From NCBI RefSeq assembly GCF_022458985.1, contig NC_061772.1, forward strand, positions 5,133,501 to 5,197,500: DNA of 64,000 nucleotides, given 5' to 3'. A program made the position numbers and the translations under genes. The stretch comes from Mugil cephalus. Lineage: Eukaryota > Chordata > Actinopteri > Mugiliformes > Mugilidae. Positions 13,401 to 25,400 of this stretch are shown here, one piece after another (within the stretch, counting starts at the first letter, position 1; each line of letters opens with the position of its first letter). The notes beneath the pieces were generated by a model. That model ran no database searches. It was given only the letters and a program-made list of their open reading frames with translations, and was not told where the DNA came from.

Positions 13401-16400
13401 CAATGTACTGTTTGTCTACTGAAAGTTACAGACAGACAGGCATAGATGTCTACCTGTCTGTAATTGTCAGTGACTGTCACTTCAGAAAACACTTATACCT
13501 CTTTAAGTTATGTGCACATACAATGCTGCTTAATACTTTTTCCGCCGGTCAGAATTTTCTACATTTCTGCATAAAAATGACTCAAAAGTCCTCAAGGTAG
13601 ATATGATAACCCAATCAAACAAAGGACACAGAAATGTGTTCAGAAAATGAATCATTTTTACATATTATTGTACATCATTGCACATTTGATAAATGATGAC
13701 AAGCTGGCCAATAATTTTCACATTGTCAACAACAGTGCTGTGATCTTCTGTTTTTGTGTATCGTAGATAATAAAAAATATAACAAATTATGGAACCATAG
13801 TGATCCTTGCCAGTAATAGCAGAACTTGTAAACTGTATACAGGTGTATACTGTCAGCTTTCTGTACTACTAACGTGTTGTGTCTTGTATACATGTGGGTG
13901 AGACAAAACTAAATTTAATGTGTCTGGTGGGTTCATCCCTGTTTGTTTTCTCTCTGCAGGTCTTACTTTGGGGAGAAGGTGGCTCTGTACTACCTGTGGC
14001 TGGGTTGGTACACTACACTGCTGGCCCCTGCTGCTGCTCTAGGTGTTGTAGTGTTCCTTTATGGGCTAGCCTTTTTTAACAGTAGCCCTCTCATGTAAGT
14101 CAGTTATATTTATACATAAAAAAATGCTGCTTTTGGTGTGACTCAGCGATAGGTGTATGTTGTTTATAAACTTGATCTTTTTGAATCCTTAGTAACGAAG
14201 TGTGTCAGTCCAACATCACCATGTGCCCTCGCTGTGACAATAGGTGTAAGGCGTGGGAACTGTCCGACACCTGCTCCTACGCAAAGGTGAGCTTATTTTT
14301 CAATCAGCTGTTGCCATATCACAATAGAATATGAAGTCAATGTATCGGTGTGCCCAAGTACAAGTACACTAACAGACAAACAGGGTGTTATAGTAGCAAG
14401 GATTACATTGACTGGGTTAGATTGGGTTATTCTTACAGAATAATTAATCAACTATACATCTCTTGAAATGTCAGAGACCCCTGCAGGGAACCAGTTGAAG
14501 CAGTTACATGAAAGTACAGGCAGCATTATTCCCCACTGGTAGAAAACTGGCCGCTGGATCCTATAATGATACAAGTAAACATCGAATTCCAGTGTCAGTA
14601 ATCTGTGGGAACTCCACAGATCAGTTTGTTCACTGGGTGATTCTAAACTGAATTTTAGCCTATTATGTTTACTGTTAAACATCTCCATTCTCCATGTCCT
14701 CCATATCCTCACTCTTACACACATGACATTGGTCCACCACGTGTCCTCGGGGAAGCCTGCCTAACAATTCCTCATTAGCCAATGATGCACCGATAAGCTA
14801 TAACACTCAGACATTATGTAGAGCCTTGTTGTTACTGCCACATTTTCCAGCTGGAGTCAGCTGGACAGGCATTGGTTTGCATCTCAATGACTGCACGTTG
14901 ACATTTTGGTAATTAAAAGATTTCTTTCTGTTCTTTTCTTTAGTGGTCCAGTCTGCTTTATCTACCAACTATCTTGTGTATTTTGTGTTGTTCCAACACA
15001 TGGCTTACGATAATGTACTATGCCAGTTTCACAGAGGTGGAGGTCCACTGAAGTTTATTTCTTCTGTAGCAATTATCAAGATTAACTTGTTACTCATTGA
15101 CTAGTGTGATAATTCAAATACTTGCTGTTATAAAATGCTTCTAAATGTCCACAGGCAGACCCTGCCTTTCAGTGTAAAGTCGTCGCATAAAGGCTGGTAG
15201 AATTCCATAGTTCAAATAACTAATAGTAAAGTAATTTAGAGGCCTTACATGTTGCAACCAAAACTTCCACCAGGCTAAAGTACAGATATCTACAGCGGTC
15301 TAATGTTCCACTCTTGTGTTTCTTGCCCCAAGCAATTCTCTTCTTATTATTGTTCTTCTTAGTTAAGACCTAGCTCAGAACATTTTAACGTCCAACCATA
15401 GTCATGTCAGTGTGATCCTATCTGCTTCATTTCCCTTGTTCATGAAAAATTCATTCCCTCGCCACTTGGAAGGAGGGAACAATTACCAACTGACACCTTT
15501 GGAATGTAAACAGCAGTAAGATAACCTCTCGATACTCAGCATCTGCTTTATTGGCCAAATACGTGTGCACATACAAGGAATTTGACTCCACCCACTTTTC
15601 TCATTGGAACAAAACAAAGCAGTGTAAAAATGAATACATAAAAAATAGAAAACTGTACAACGTGAGACTGAAGATAATGCCGGTGGCTTGCAAAACAGTT
15701 GGACTTGCCAGCTCAATAGGTGAAGCATTATACAGATGTACCGCCTCAAAAGGTCACCCTAACAGTGGCACAAATGGGTGACAAAATGTGCAGTGGCCTT
15801 ATCTGTCACTTGCATCAGCATTCACACAACAGAAGCAGTTGAATGCCAGTGAGCCAACTAGCCAAACTTTAGAGAAAGAAGTGAGACAATGACTTCAGTT
15901 TATTCTTCAGTTTGCCAGACTCCTTCACTACTGTTCTCCACCAGCAGGTTCTCTGAATGCATATTCCACATCTTTTCACAGCCTGTACAATAAGCATTTT
16001 AATGGCATCCCTGTAGTACTCTACTCTGAGTAGGCAATGGAAATTATCTATCCAGGCCCAGGCCAGTAAAAGAGCTTGGATAGTTCTCCAACATTTGACC
16101 AAAACTTCCCTCAAATGCTTAATGTAAAACCAAAAGTCCAAAAATAAATAAACTTGAGCTTGCTCCAGAAACCAAACTGAGGAGAGCAACAATATTCCTC
16201 CTTAAAAAGTCTTCATTGTTCCCTACTAGGCTCTGCACCTTATCTTGTGGAATCCATCCCTGCCTTTGAAACAATAGTGTCACACCTCTCAAACCAATCC
16301 CTTACACTCTCTGGGCAGATTTCCGTTTGTGTCCAAACATTACATTGCCTCTAAACATTACTTTGTGGTATTAAGTTATACCCTGCCAAACCAGTTTCAA

Positions 16401-19400
16401 GCTTGTGTTGACTTATCTGTCTGAACACGCTTCAGCATACAAATACCTGTGTCAGAACTGCCTTCTTTTGCACCCTGCTGTACACAACAACACACAAGTT
16501 TTCTTATCACTTAATTAACTAATTAACTTCATTATCACTAGAAGACCACGGGCTACATCTTTCTTGATTGTCACACCTTTTCACTAAAGGGATTTTCTAC
16601 ATATCCCAATAAGAATACTGAAGACATCAAAAGTATGAAGGAATACATGCGGTGATATAGTTTAGTGTTAAACAAAGCAGAATGTGTCTTATACTTTAGT
16701 TTCTTTAAAGTAGCCACCTTTTGCTTCAATGCCACCTTTGAATACTGTCATATTTTCAATCAGCCTCATGACGTAGTTAGCTGGGATGGTTTTCCAACAG
16801 TCTTTCTAGAGCTGTTAAGTACTTGTTGGTGCCTTCAGTCTGTGGTCCAACTTATCCCAAACCATCTCAGTTGAGTTTAGGTTGGGTGATTATGGAGACC
16901 AGGTCAAATAACCCCTACCTAGCCTTTCCTGGAGGTGTGTTAAAATACATCTGAATCTCCACAGACAGACCCAGTAGCAAATCTATTTAGAGGAAACAAA
17001 AGCTCTCATCCAACCAAAGTACAGAGTTGCGCTGGTCTAATGTCCACCCTTGCGTTTCTTGGCCCAACCAATTATGTTCTCGTTCTTCTTCCTCAGTATT
17101 GACTTCTTTGCAGCAATTCAACCACGAAAGCCTGATTGACCCAGTCTCCCAAGAACAGTTGGTATTCTGATATGTCTGCCACCTGAACTCTGAAGCATTT
17201 GTATGAGCTCTAATTCTAGGTGCTCTTAATTTGCAGATGGTATGGGTTGGTAACTCTAATGAACTTTTCGTCTGCAGAAGAATTAACTCTTACTCATTTC
17301 ATTATAGCTCTTTATGGGTTTTACAAGTGCATCTGATATAGATTCAGATTTCTTTAATTGACTGTCCTTCATCCTTCATAAAGTAACAATGGACTGTAGT
17401 TTCTCATTACTTAGTTGAGTAGTTCTTGCCATAATATGGATTAGAACAGTAGTTGAATAGGGCTATTCACTCTAGTGCCGTGAACCAACCGCGCCTCTGT
17501 CCAAGACAAGAAATTCCAGAAGTTCATTATTGATGAGACACACCTGTTTATGGAAAACCATCCCAGATGACTACTTCAGTGAAGTTGATTGAGAGAATGT
17601 CGACAGTGTACAAAGCTGTCGGCAAAAGTTGTCTACTCTGAGGAATCTCAAATATAAAGCCTATTCTGCTTTGTATAACATTTTCTTGTGTACTGCATAA
17701 TCCCATCTGTAGGTATCTGCAATGTATCCACAACATAGAAAAAAAAATCACTGAATGGGAAGATGTTTCCAAAGTTGTTACTAAAGACTGAGTATGATAT
17801 TAAATGAAGTATTTCCATTTATGTTAGTTTACATGAGAATGTCACACTCATTTTCACACTCATCTTAATTGCATTAATATTCCACTGGATGATTATATAT
17901 AAACATATATGTATGAAAATGCCCTAAAATTACAATTATATTACATTAATTTCTTGGACTGCATTTTATCCTACAAAGAAATTGGGACAGTCCTACTCTC
18001 TAGAGAGGAGGCTGATAAAATTAGAAAGATTACAACTACATACTCTCTTTATCACTTGGCCTGGAGCTACACAAGAAGACAGAGATGCAATTCAGTGCAC
18101 TAGAAATTATATTTAAAATAAATGGTGGCACTAATAAAATGTTACATTAACTGATATTTCTGATCCTTTTATTTTAATCAAACCTTGGATCTATTTTAGA
18201 CACAAACATAGCAACCCGGTCCTGATTTGTGTGCTTGTGTGGTACAAGATCATAAGCTTCTCTCTTCCTTAAATACATGGTGTGTTTGTATCTTCACAGG
18301 TCAGTCTTTTGTTTGACAACGAGGGCACTGTGGCTTTTGCTATGTTCATGGCAATCTGGGGTGAGTCTCTAATTGAATCTAAGTGGATTCACTCAGGACA
18401 TCTAACGTGATGTACTGTTTATTAAAAATTTTAATTAATCGTGTGTTTTCAGCCACGCTGTTCCTGGAGCTGTGGAAGAGACACAGAGCCAGACATGTTT
18501 CTAAGTGGAATGTCTATGACTGGTGTGAAGAGGAGGTACAGTTTTCACTATGACTTGTAGACAATCATCTGTTTTCTGATACAGTGTAGTCACCTGTATT
18601 GTTAACTGATACCTTGGCTTACAGAATAATGACTGGCTAGACCTAATTATGATAGTACATTTTCTGTGTTGTTAAAGCTCAGTGCATTTACTTTGATTTA
18701 ACCAAAAGTTTATCTAAAATTAAAATTGCTTTGTGATGAGGTACCTGCTGGATAAAGCTGATGTACCCTCATGTTAATACACAATACAACCACATACAAC
18801 CAAAACTGAACTGATTTTCCAAAACTAAAATTAAGTACAAACTTATCTCCAGCTCCTTTCCTCCCTAGCTGTGTTTTTTTCTGACTTGTTTTCCCATTTT
18901 TTGTAAGATTACAGTATGAACACTTTATGAAGAGTAACACTGTATGTCACAACTTCAGATTTCCATTCTTTTTTTTTAAATCATGGTCTTTTTCTTTCTT
19001 CACACATACATAATACAATCATCTATTTGACTTTTCTAATTATCTTGTTGGTCTTTCTCAGTAGTGACGTCTTTGCAGAAATTCAACCATAGAAACCACA
19101 AAACAGCACCAGTAGAACTGTCCATACCATAGGTCAAATAAGTAACCCCTTTGCTATGGACCCTCTTCCAACCACATAACAATAGTTTAACACCTTAGAT
19201 TCTAACATAGTGCAATTCTAGTGGAAACATAAACCCTTCCAAATGTTAGAATTTACCACCGAGCAAGTCATCATCGCTCTTGTTAAGTGCTTCATTTCTG
19301 GATGCAGCATTCCTTGTAATATGTGTGTCTTAAAACTTTGCTCTCTTGTATCAACAGGAGGAACTGATCATGGATATAGTCAATGATAAAAACTGTACAC

Positions 19401-22400
19401 CCAGACAGTTCACACATTCATACTATCGCAGTACTCTGGTCCTCATCCTGGTCACAGTTATGGTAAGACAAACAGTCATGCATGGATCTACTGTATTGCC
19501 CTTCAGAATAATTGTGGTGCAAGGTGTGGAAGTTTGCATTTCCAACATTATTATGACCTCATTATAAAGATGCTTGTGGACTCTACTCTTCAGCTTATCA
19601 AACACATCATATCCTCTTTTATTGTTCATTCTTATGTTCGCACATACAAGTCATTTGTTTTGATTGTTGCTACAATAACAAAAGTCCTCTCAGCAGACAG
19701 CAAGTGAAATAGGAAGTCATGAATGGCTTATTTAAGAGGTCCTAATCAAACAGGACCTGAAAAAGTGACCTGAAAAGTTCTTGTCTCAACAGTCGTAATG
19801 TGTTTTTTCACTGTTAACCCATCTTGCCTACTTCCTGCTGATTTCTGATAAAGTAAACTTGGTACATCTTATCAGTGAAAAAATTTAAAATGATTAAAAG
19901 AAGCAACACGTCTGTCAACTTAATGGGATTGTTGTGTTCCAGCTAATGGTGATCATCGGCATAGCTCATGCTCTGGTGGTCTTTCGAGTGGTGGCTGCCC
20001 CCTTGATTTCAGAATGCAAGTGGGAATTTTTGGAGGCCTACGCCAACCCTGTGGCTGTGATGCTTGGGGCCGTGCTGCACTACGTCACCATTCAGATCAT
20101 GACCCGGGTATGTATACCAGTTTTATAGTCCTCATGCAATATGCACTGAATGTAGAATAAGAGGACAGGGGGGAACACCAGAGCCTAGTCCAGACCAAAA
20201 TAATTCAAGTCAGCTTCACTTTGAGTGGGTTTACATGAACTGGAAATGCAAAGCCAGGCTGCAGTACTAAAAACCATATGAACAGTAGCCTTTTGGAAAT
20301 AAAGGCCATGGACCAAATAAACCTCTATCAAACTGATGACAAGAGGAAGGTGTTGTGATAAAAAAAAATAAAAATTAGAACAGCTCATGAGCCAAAGCTA
20401 TCAAATAATTTTTCAAACATGATCTCTTTTGATTGACCCACTGAAGAAGTCAGACAGAGCCACAACAAGCAAGAGCAAAAATATATGGCTATGAAAAATA
20501 CACACACATACTCCACTTGGAATGTTGTGTGTTTGAAAAAATCAAGAAAATGTTAGTTTTGACTGAGTTCAACCAGAATGTACAGGTCATCTAAACTGAG
20601 TTGGATTTGTTTTGGAATTTGGGGCCTCTTATTGTCAGCGGTTTTGCCTTTTAAACAAGGCCCTGTCTCATCTGGAGAGTGCAAGAAGCACTGTGAGAGT
20701 CACTTTCTTTGACTTCTCCAGTGTCTTCAACAGCATCCAACCCATCCACCTGAGAGACACGCTACTGGACATGCAACTTCACCCTGACATTGCTGCCTAG
20801 ATTTTAGACTACCTCACAGGACGGCCGCAATATGTCAGGGTGGACAGCTGCACATCTGAGGTCCTGACGAGCAACATGGGCGTGCCCCAAGGATGGTACT
20901 GGCACCATTTTTCTTCACCCTCTACACCTCCGACTTCGCTACATCTCTGGCACCAGCCACCTCCAAAAGTTTTCAGATGACTCTTCCATAGTCAGACAGT
21001 ACAGAGGACTGATCGAGAGCTTTGTTGACTGGAGTAACTGGAACCACCTACAACTCAACCTCAGCAAGACTGTGGAGGTGGTGGTGGACTACAGGAGGAA
21101 TCGGAGGAGTCCTGCCCCAGTCACCACCCAGGGTGAGGAGGTGGAGATTGTGGATGCATACAAGTATCTTGGGGTCCAAATAAACAATTAACTGGCCTGG
21201 TCACACAATACAGATGCCCTCGACAGGAAAGGACAAAGCAAGATGTTCTTCTTGAGGAGATTGAGGTCGTTTGGCGTCTGTAGTAGACTCCTCAAGACCT
21301 TCTACCAGTCCATGGTGGCCAGCGTGCTCTTCTCTGCTGTGGTGTGCTGTTGGGGCGGGGCCAAGACTGGTGAGATCAACAGACTCAATAAACTGGTGAG
21401 GAAAGTCTGCTCGATGGTGGAATTGAACTTGGACTGCTTAGAAACAGTGGCTAAGAGGAGCATGAAGGACAAAATCTATGCAATATTGGAAGATCTCTCT
21501 TACCTTCGGCACGATGAGCTGTGGCTGATGGGCAGCTCATTCAGCCAGCAGATCATCCCACCCCGGAGCAGAACTGAACGCTTCAGACGCTCCTTTCTTA
21601 TCTTATCTTATCTTATCTTATCTTATCTTATCTTATCTTATCTTATCTTATCTTATCTTATCTTAAACTGTTCATGCTGTGTCTTAACTTGACATACTAT
21701 GGTGCACTACTGAATGAAAAATCTCACAACGTCCAAGCCACCCAACATAGCCTACCATCTTGTAGCTTCAGAGGGCCCTTCTCGAGTCTCTTAACTGGCC
21801 ATCCACAGTCATCCCAGTCCTACTTCGTCTACTACCACTAATGACTACAATAATGCTCATGACTGTTTGTGTCTTTCATTTAACAAACCTGCAGGTGAAC
21901 AGATGGGTGTCCCTGAAGCTATGCTCCATAGGTGAGAACAGAGGCTTTATTGATCATGCATTCCTGCAATTAATAAAGAGTGTTTTTAAAGATTTAAACT
22001 AAAGATTTTTACTAACATTTACGCAGATGAGCCACAACATTCTGATTACTCACAGATGATTAGCTGATAATAAATGTCTTTAAATTGTCTGGGATACAGC
22101 ACAATAGCATGGACAAGGCTTGAGGGAAGCTCCTGGTCAATGCTGTCCTTATCAACATAGATCCAAGGAGAAACACAAAATGAAATAACCACAGGAGGGG
22201 ATTAGGTGTTGAAACATTTTTGATGCGTTTTGATGCATTTTTGATGCGTCAACATTGTAGAGTCAACTTCAAGTCAGGATTACAGAATTTCTTGGTAACG
22301 TCTTGATGCCCCTTAACTTGGTTCACACAATTTCAGCAGTTGTGGCAGCAGATGAAAAATGAGCCACATATTTGCCAGGTGATCATATGTTCTGGCTCAT

Positions 22401-25400
22401 CGGTGTAAAAATCAAGCATTCAGTGGTTTCAGAAATTCCCCACCACTTACTGTACATTGTTGTGCTCCTGTCCATGTGTCCGTTCAGAGAAGCTGAACAC
22501 CACTGCTGCAAAAGAGAGGAGCTTCACAGTCAAGATGTTCACTTTCCAGTTCTTCACTCTCTTCTCCTCTCTCTTCTATGTTGCCTTTTTTCTGGGCAGG
22601 TACTGTTTATAAATTGTTACAGTCATAAATTGTGAAAATTATGAGGTCAAGTGTGTACTGTTGTTCCTCAGTAACCGCAAGCGCTTCAGATAGTATAAAA
22701 TATGAAAGAGTTTGGGTTCAAATCAAAGCTTGTTTTTTACTCCCGCAACCGGTCTATGCAGAGCCTACTCTGATGAAAGCATTTATACATGTGCTGAGGT
22801 GTGTTGGCATTGTTCTCTAACTATGCCACCACGATGCTAGATGGCGACTTGTCTGCTGTGTTGAGTTGAGGAACTGAGCAGACTGATACTTACTCTGATA
22901 TATTGATATCATACCCACTGCTGGTTATCTTTGGACAGACGCAGATCAGGAGAAAATGTTCCCATGTCAAGATGTCCCAAGGATTGTATCGAAAAACATA
23001 CTGAGCAGTGAAATGAAATCAAACTCTAAATGTGTCACATTAGTTTTCACTGTTGTTGTATAGTTTGTATTTTTATAATGAAATTTGTTAAAGGTCTCAT
23101 GTGATTTAGCTTAGAGGGAAATATACTGGTAGATTGTTTTTAGGTTACAAAAATCTGTTAACAAGGAGGGTTCAGCTGCTGATCTGAAGTCTTTTTGCCT
23201 CAGGATAAATGGCCATCCAGGAAACTATGTACGTCTTGCTGGGTTCAGACTGGAAGAGGTAAGAAGATTCATTCAGTGTTCCGAGGTTAAGCTACACCTG
23301 CAGTGTTTAATGTTCACCTGTGTTGTGTTTTGTAGTGCCATCCCAGTGGTTGTTTGACAGATCTCTTTATCCAAATGGCAGTGATCATGCTGCTGAAGCA
23401 GACTCTCAACAACATCTTTGAGTTTACTGTGCCGTGAGTATTTTCAAGTCTCATTTAAGAAGGGAGCTGATAAAGTTGAACTAACTTCAAGACCTCATAA
23501 AAAAAAAAAAAACTCTGAGTGGTAATGTTTCATATTCTCCGTTCATGTGGTTTTCCAGCTGGCTGAAGAATTGTGTGCGCAAAAATGCCGCAAAGAAGCT
23601 GGAAAGGAAGTGTGGGTACTGTTATAGAAAGGCCTGCCGTGATGAACAAGGCCGGATTGAACCATGTGATATCTGCAAAGTTAGGGACTGGCTACGTAAC
23701 TATCACCTGGGCAACACTGACTCCTTCAGCCTGTTTAATGAATTCCTTGAAATGGGTAGGTCCACAGGCCTTATTACCTTTGCTTATTAATTATTCTGGA
23801 TACAACTATCGATTTGGCTTGTTATTGTTTTCACATACACCAATCAGCCACAACATTAAAACCACTGATAGGAGAAGTGAATAACAATGACCTTTGTGGA
23901 CCAGATGTGAACATGTGGATGTTCTGGCTTAAATCTGGACATGTACCAACCACCTAGACTAGGCCAGACACCCCCACCCCATAGCACAGACACACACGCA
24001 AAAACAGTTTATGAACAACTTAAAAAAACAACAACAAAAAAAACAGAACAGGGTGTCGATCTGGCCTCAAAATTCACTAGATCTAAACTGATCAAGTATC
24101 TGTGAGATGATCCACAGAGGCCCCTCCCCTCAACCCATAGGACCCAAAAACCTCCACTAACCCCCACTAACATTCAGTTACCAGTCACCACAGGACACCC
24201 TCAGGAGGCCCATGTCCATTCACTGACGAGCACAAGGGAGAGCTACATGAGCTACACGTGATCATAATTTTTTGTCTGCTCGCTGTATGTCAATGACACT
24301 TAACACTGTTTTATATTTCATTTTGAACTCACTCACTTTTACCCTGTGGAAACATCTCAGAATAACAATGCTGTCTGTACCCTCCAGTCATCCAGTTCAG
24401 TTTCACCACCATATTTGTGGCAGCATTCCCCCTCGCTCCCCTTCTCGCTCTCTTCAACAACATCCTTGAGATACGCCTGGATGCCATAAAGATGGTCGAT
24501 CTGGAGCGACGCATGGTTCCTAGGAAGACCAATGACATTGGTGCGTCTGTTTATACCTGTATCAGGCAAACTTGTGTGAAGTGTCAAAAGACTGAACCAG
24601 TTAAACATATAAAAGTTACTGACATGAAACATTCAATCTTCCAAATGTATAATAAACATAATAAAAAACCATACATATAACCGTTCATAACATATTTCTT
24701 GTTCATCATGTCCCTACAGGTGTGTGGACGAAGGTCTTGGAAGCCATTGGAGTGTTAGCAGTGATCGCTAATGGTCTGGTCATTGGAGTCACATCAGACT
24801 TTATTCCTCGTCTTGTCTACCGTTACCATTATGGCCCATGTGCGACTGGAGCCTCTCATACAGAGTCAGCCATACTTCATCTGATAGAAACATGCCAAGC
24901 AGACAATTTAATGTGTTATCTCATTGTGCATTTCGTGCTCTTGTTGCAGCTGCATGGAGGGATATATTGATGACACTCTGGCCACGGCTAATGTGACGCA
25001 CAAACACCAAGAGGGTTTCAACGTCACAAGTTGCCGGTAAGACTAAGACTGAAGTATTCTGCTCATTGTAAACATGGACATACTTTATTTGCGAATGTGA
25101 CATGGCAACTTGTTTTATGTGTGCAGCTACAGAGACTACAGGAGCGAGGACTACAGCCTGACTTCTCAGTTCTGGTTGGTCCTAGCTATGCGGTTTGGCT
25201 TTGTCATCCTCTTTGAGGTTTGTCTCTTAGGTGTGGTGGAGACTGTGTTGTGTACATTACAGTACATTGATAAAGTCAGTTAAATGGTTCTGTCCTGTGT
25301 GTTTCTACAGCACGTTGTGGTCATCTGTAAATTTGTAGCTGCCTGGTTCGTCCCCAATACTCCTCTTAAAGTGAAAAATGAACGGCTGCGCGACAAACTG

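Noticed and set aside
13245..13445. Plus-strand open frame across the ano9 exon 7 region starting MCFHVRFKQ
   Set aside because: The correct frame of exon 13306-13385 is another one ([14 protein letters not shown] then MDIQ), which matches the ANO9 family and keeps phase with both neighbours.
22025..22200. Third MITE-like copy (GATGAGCCACAACATTCTGA)
   Set aside because: Only about 20 bases resemble the terminus; the remainder does not follow the family, so it is not annotated.
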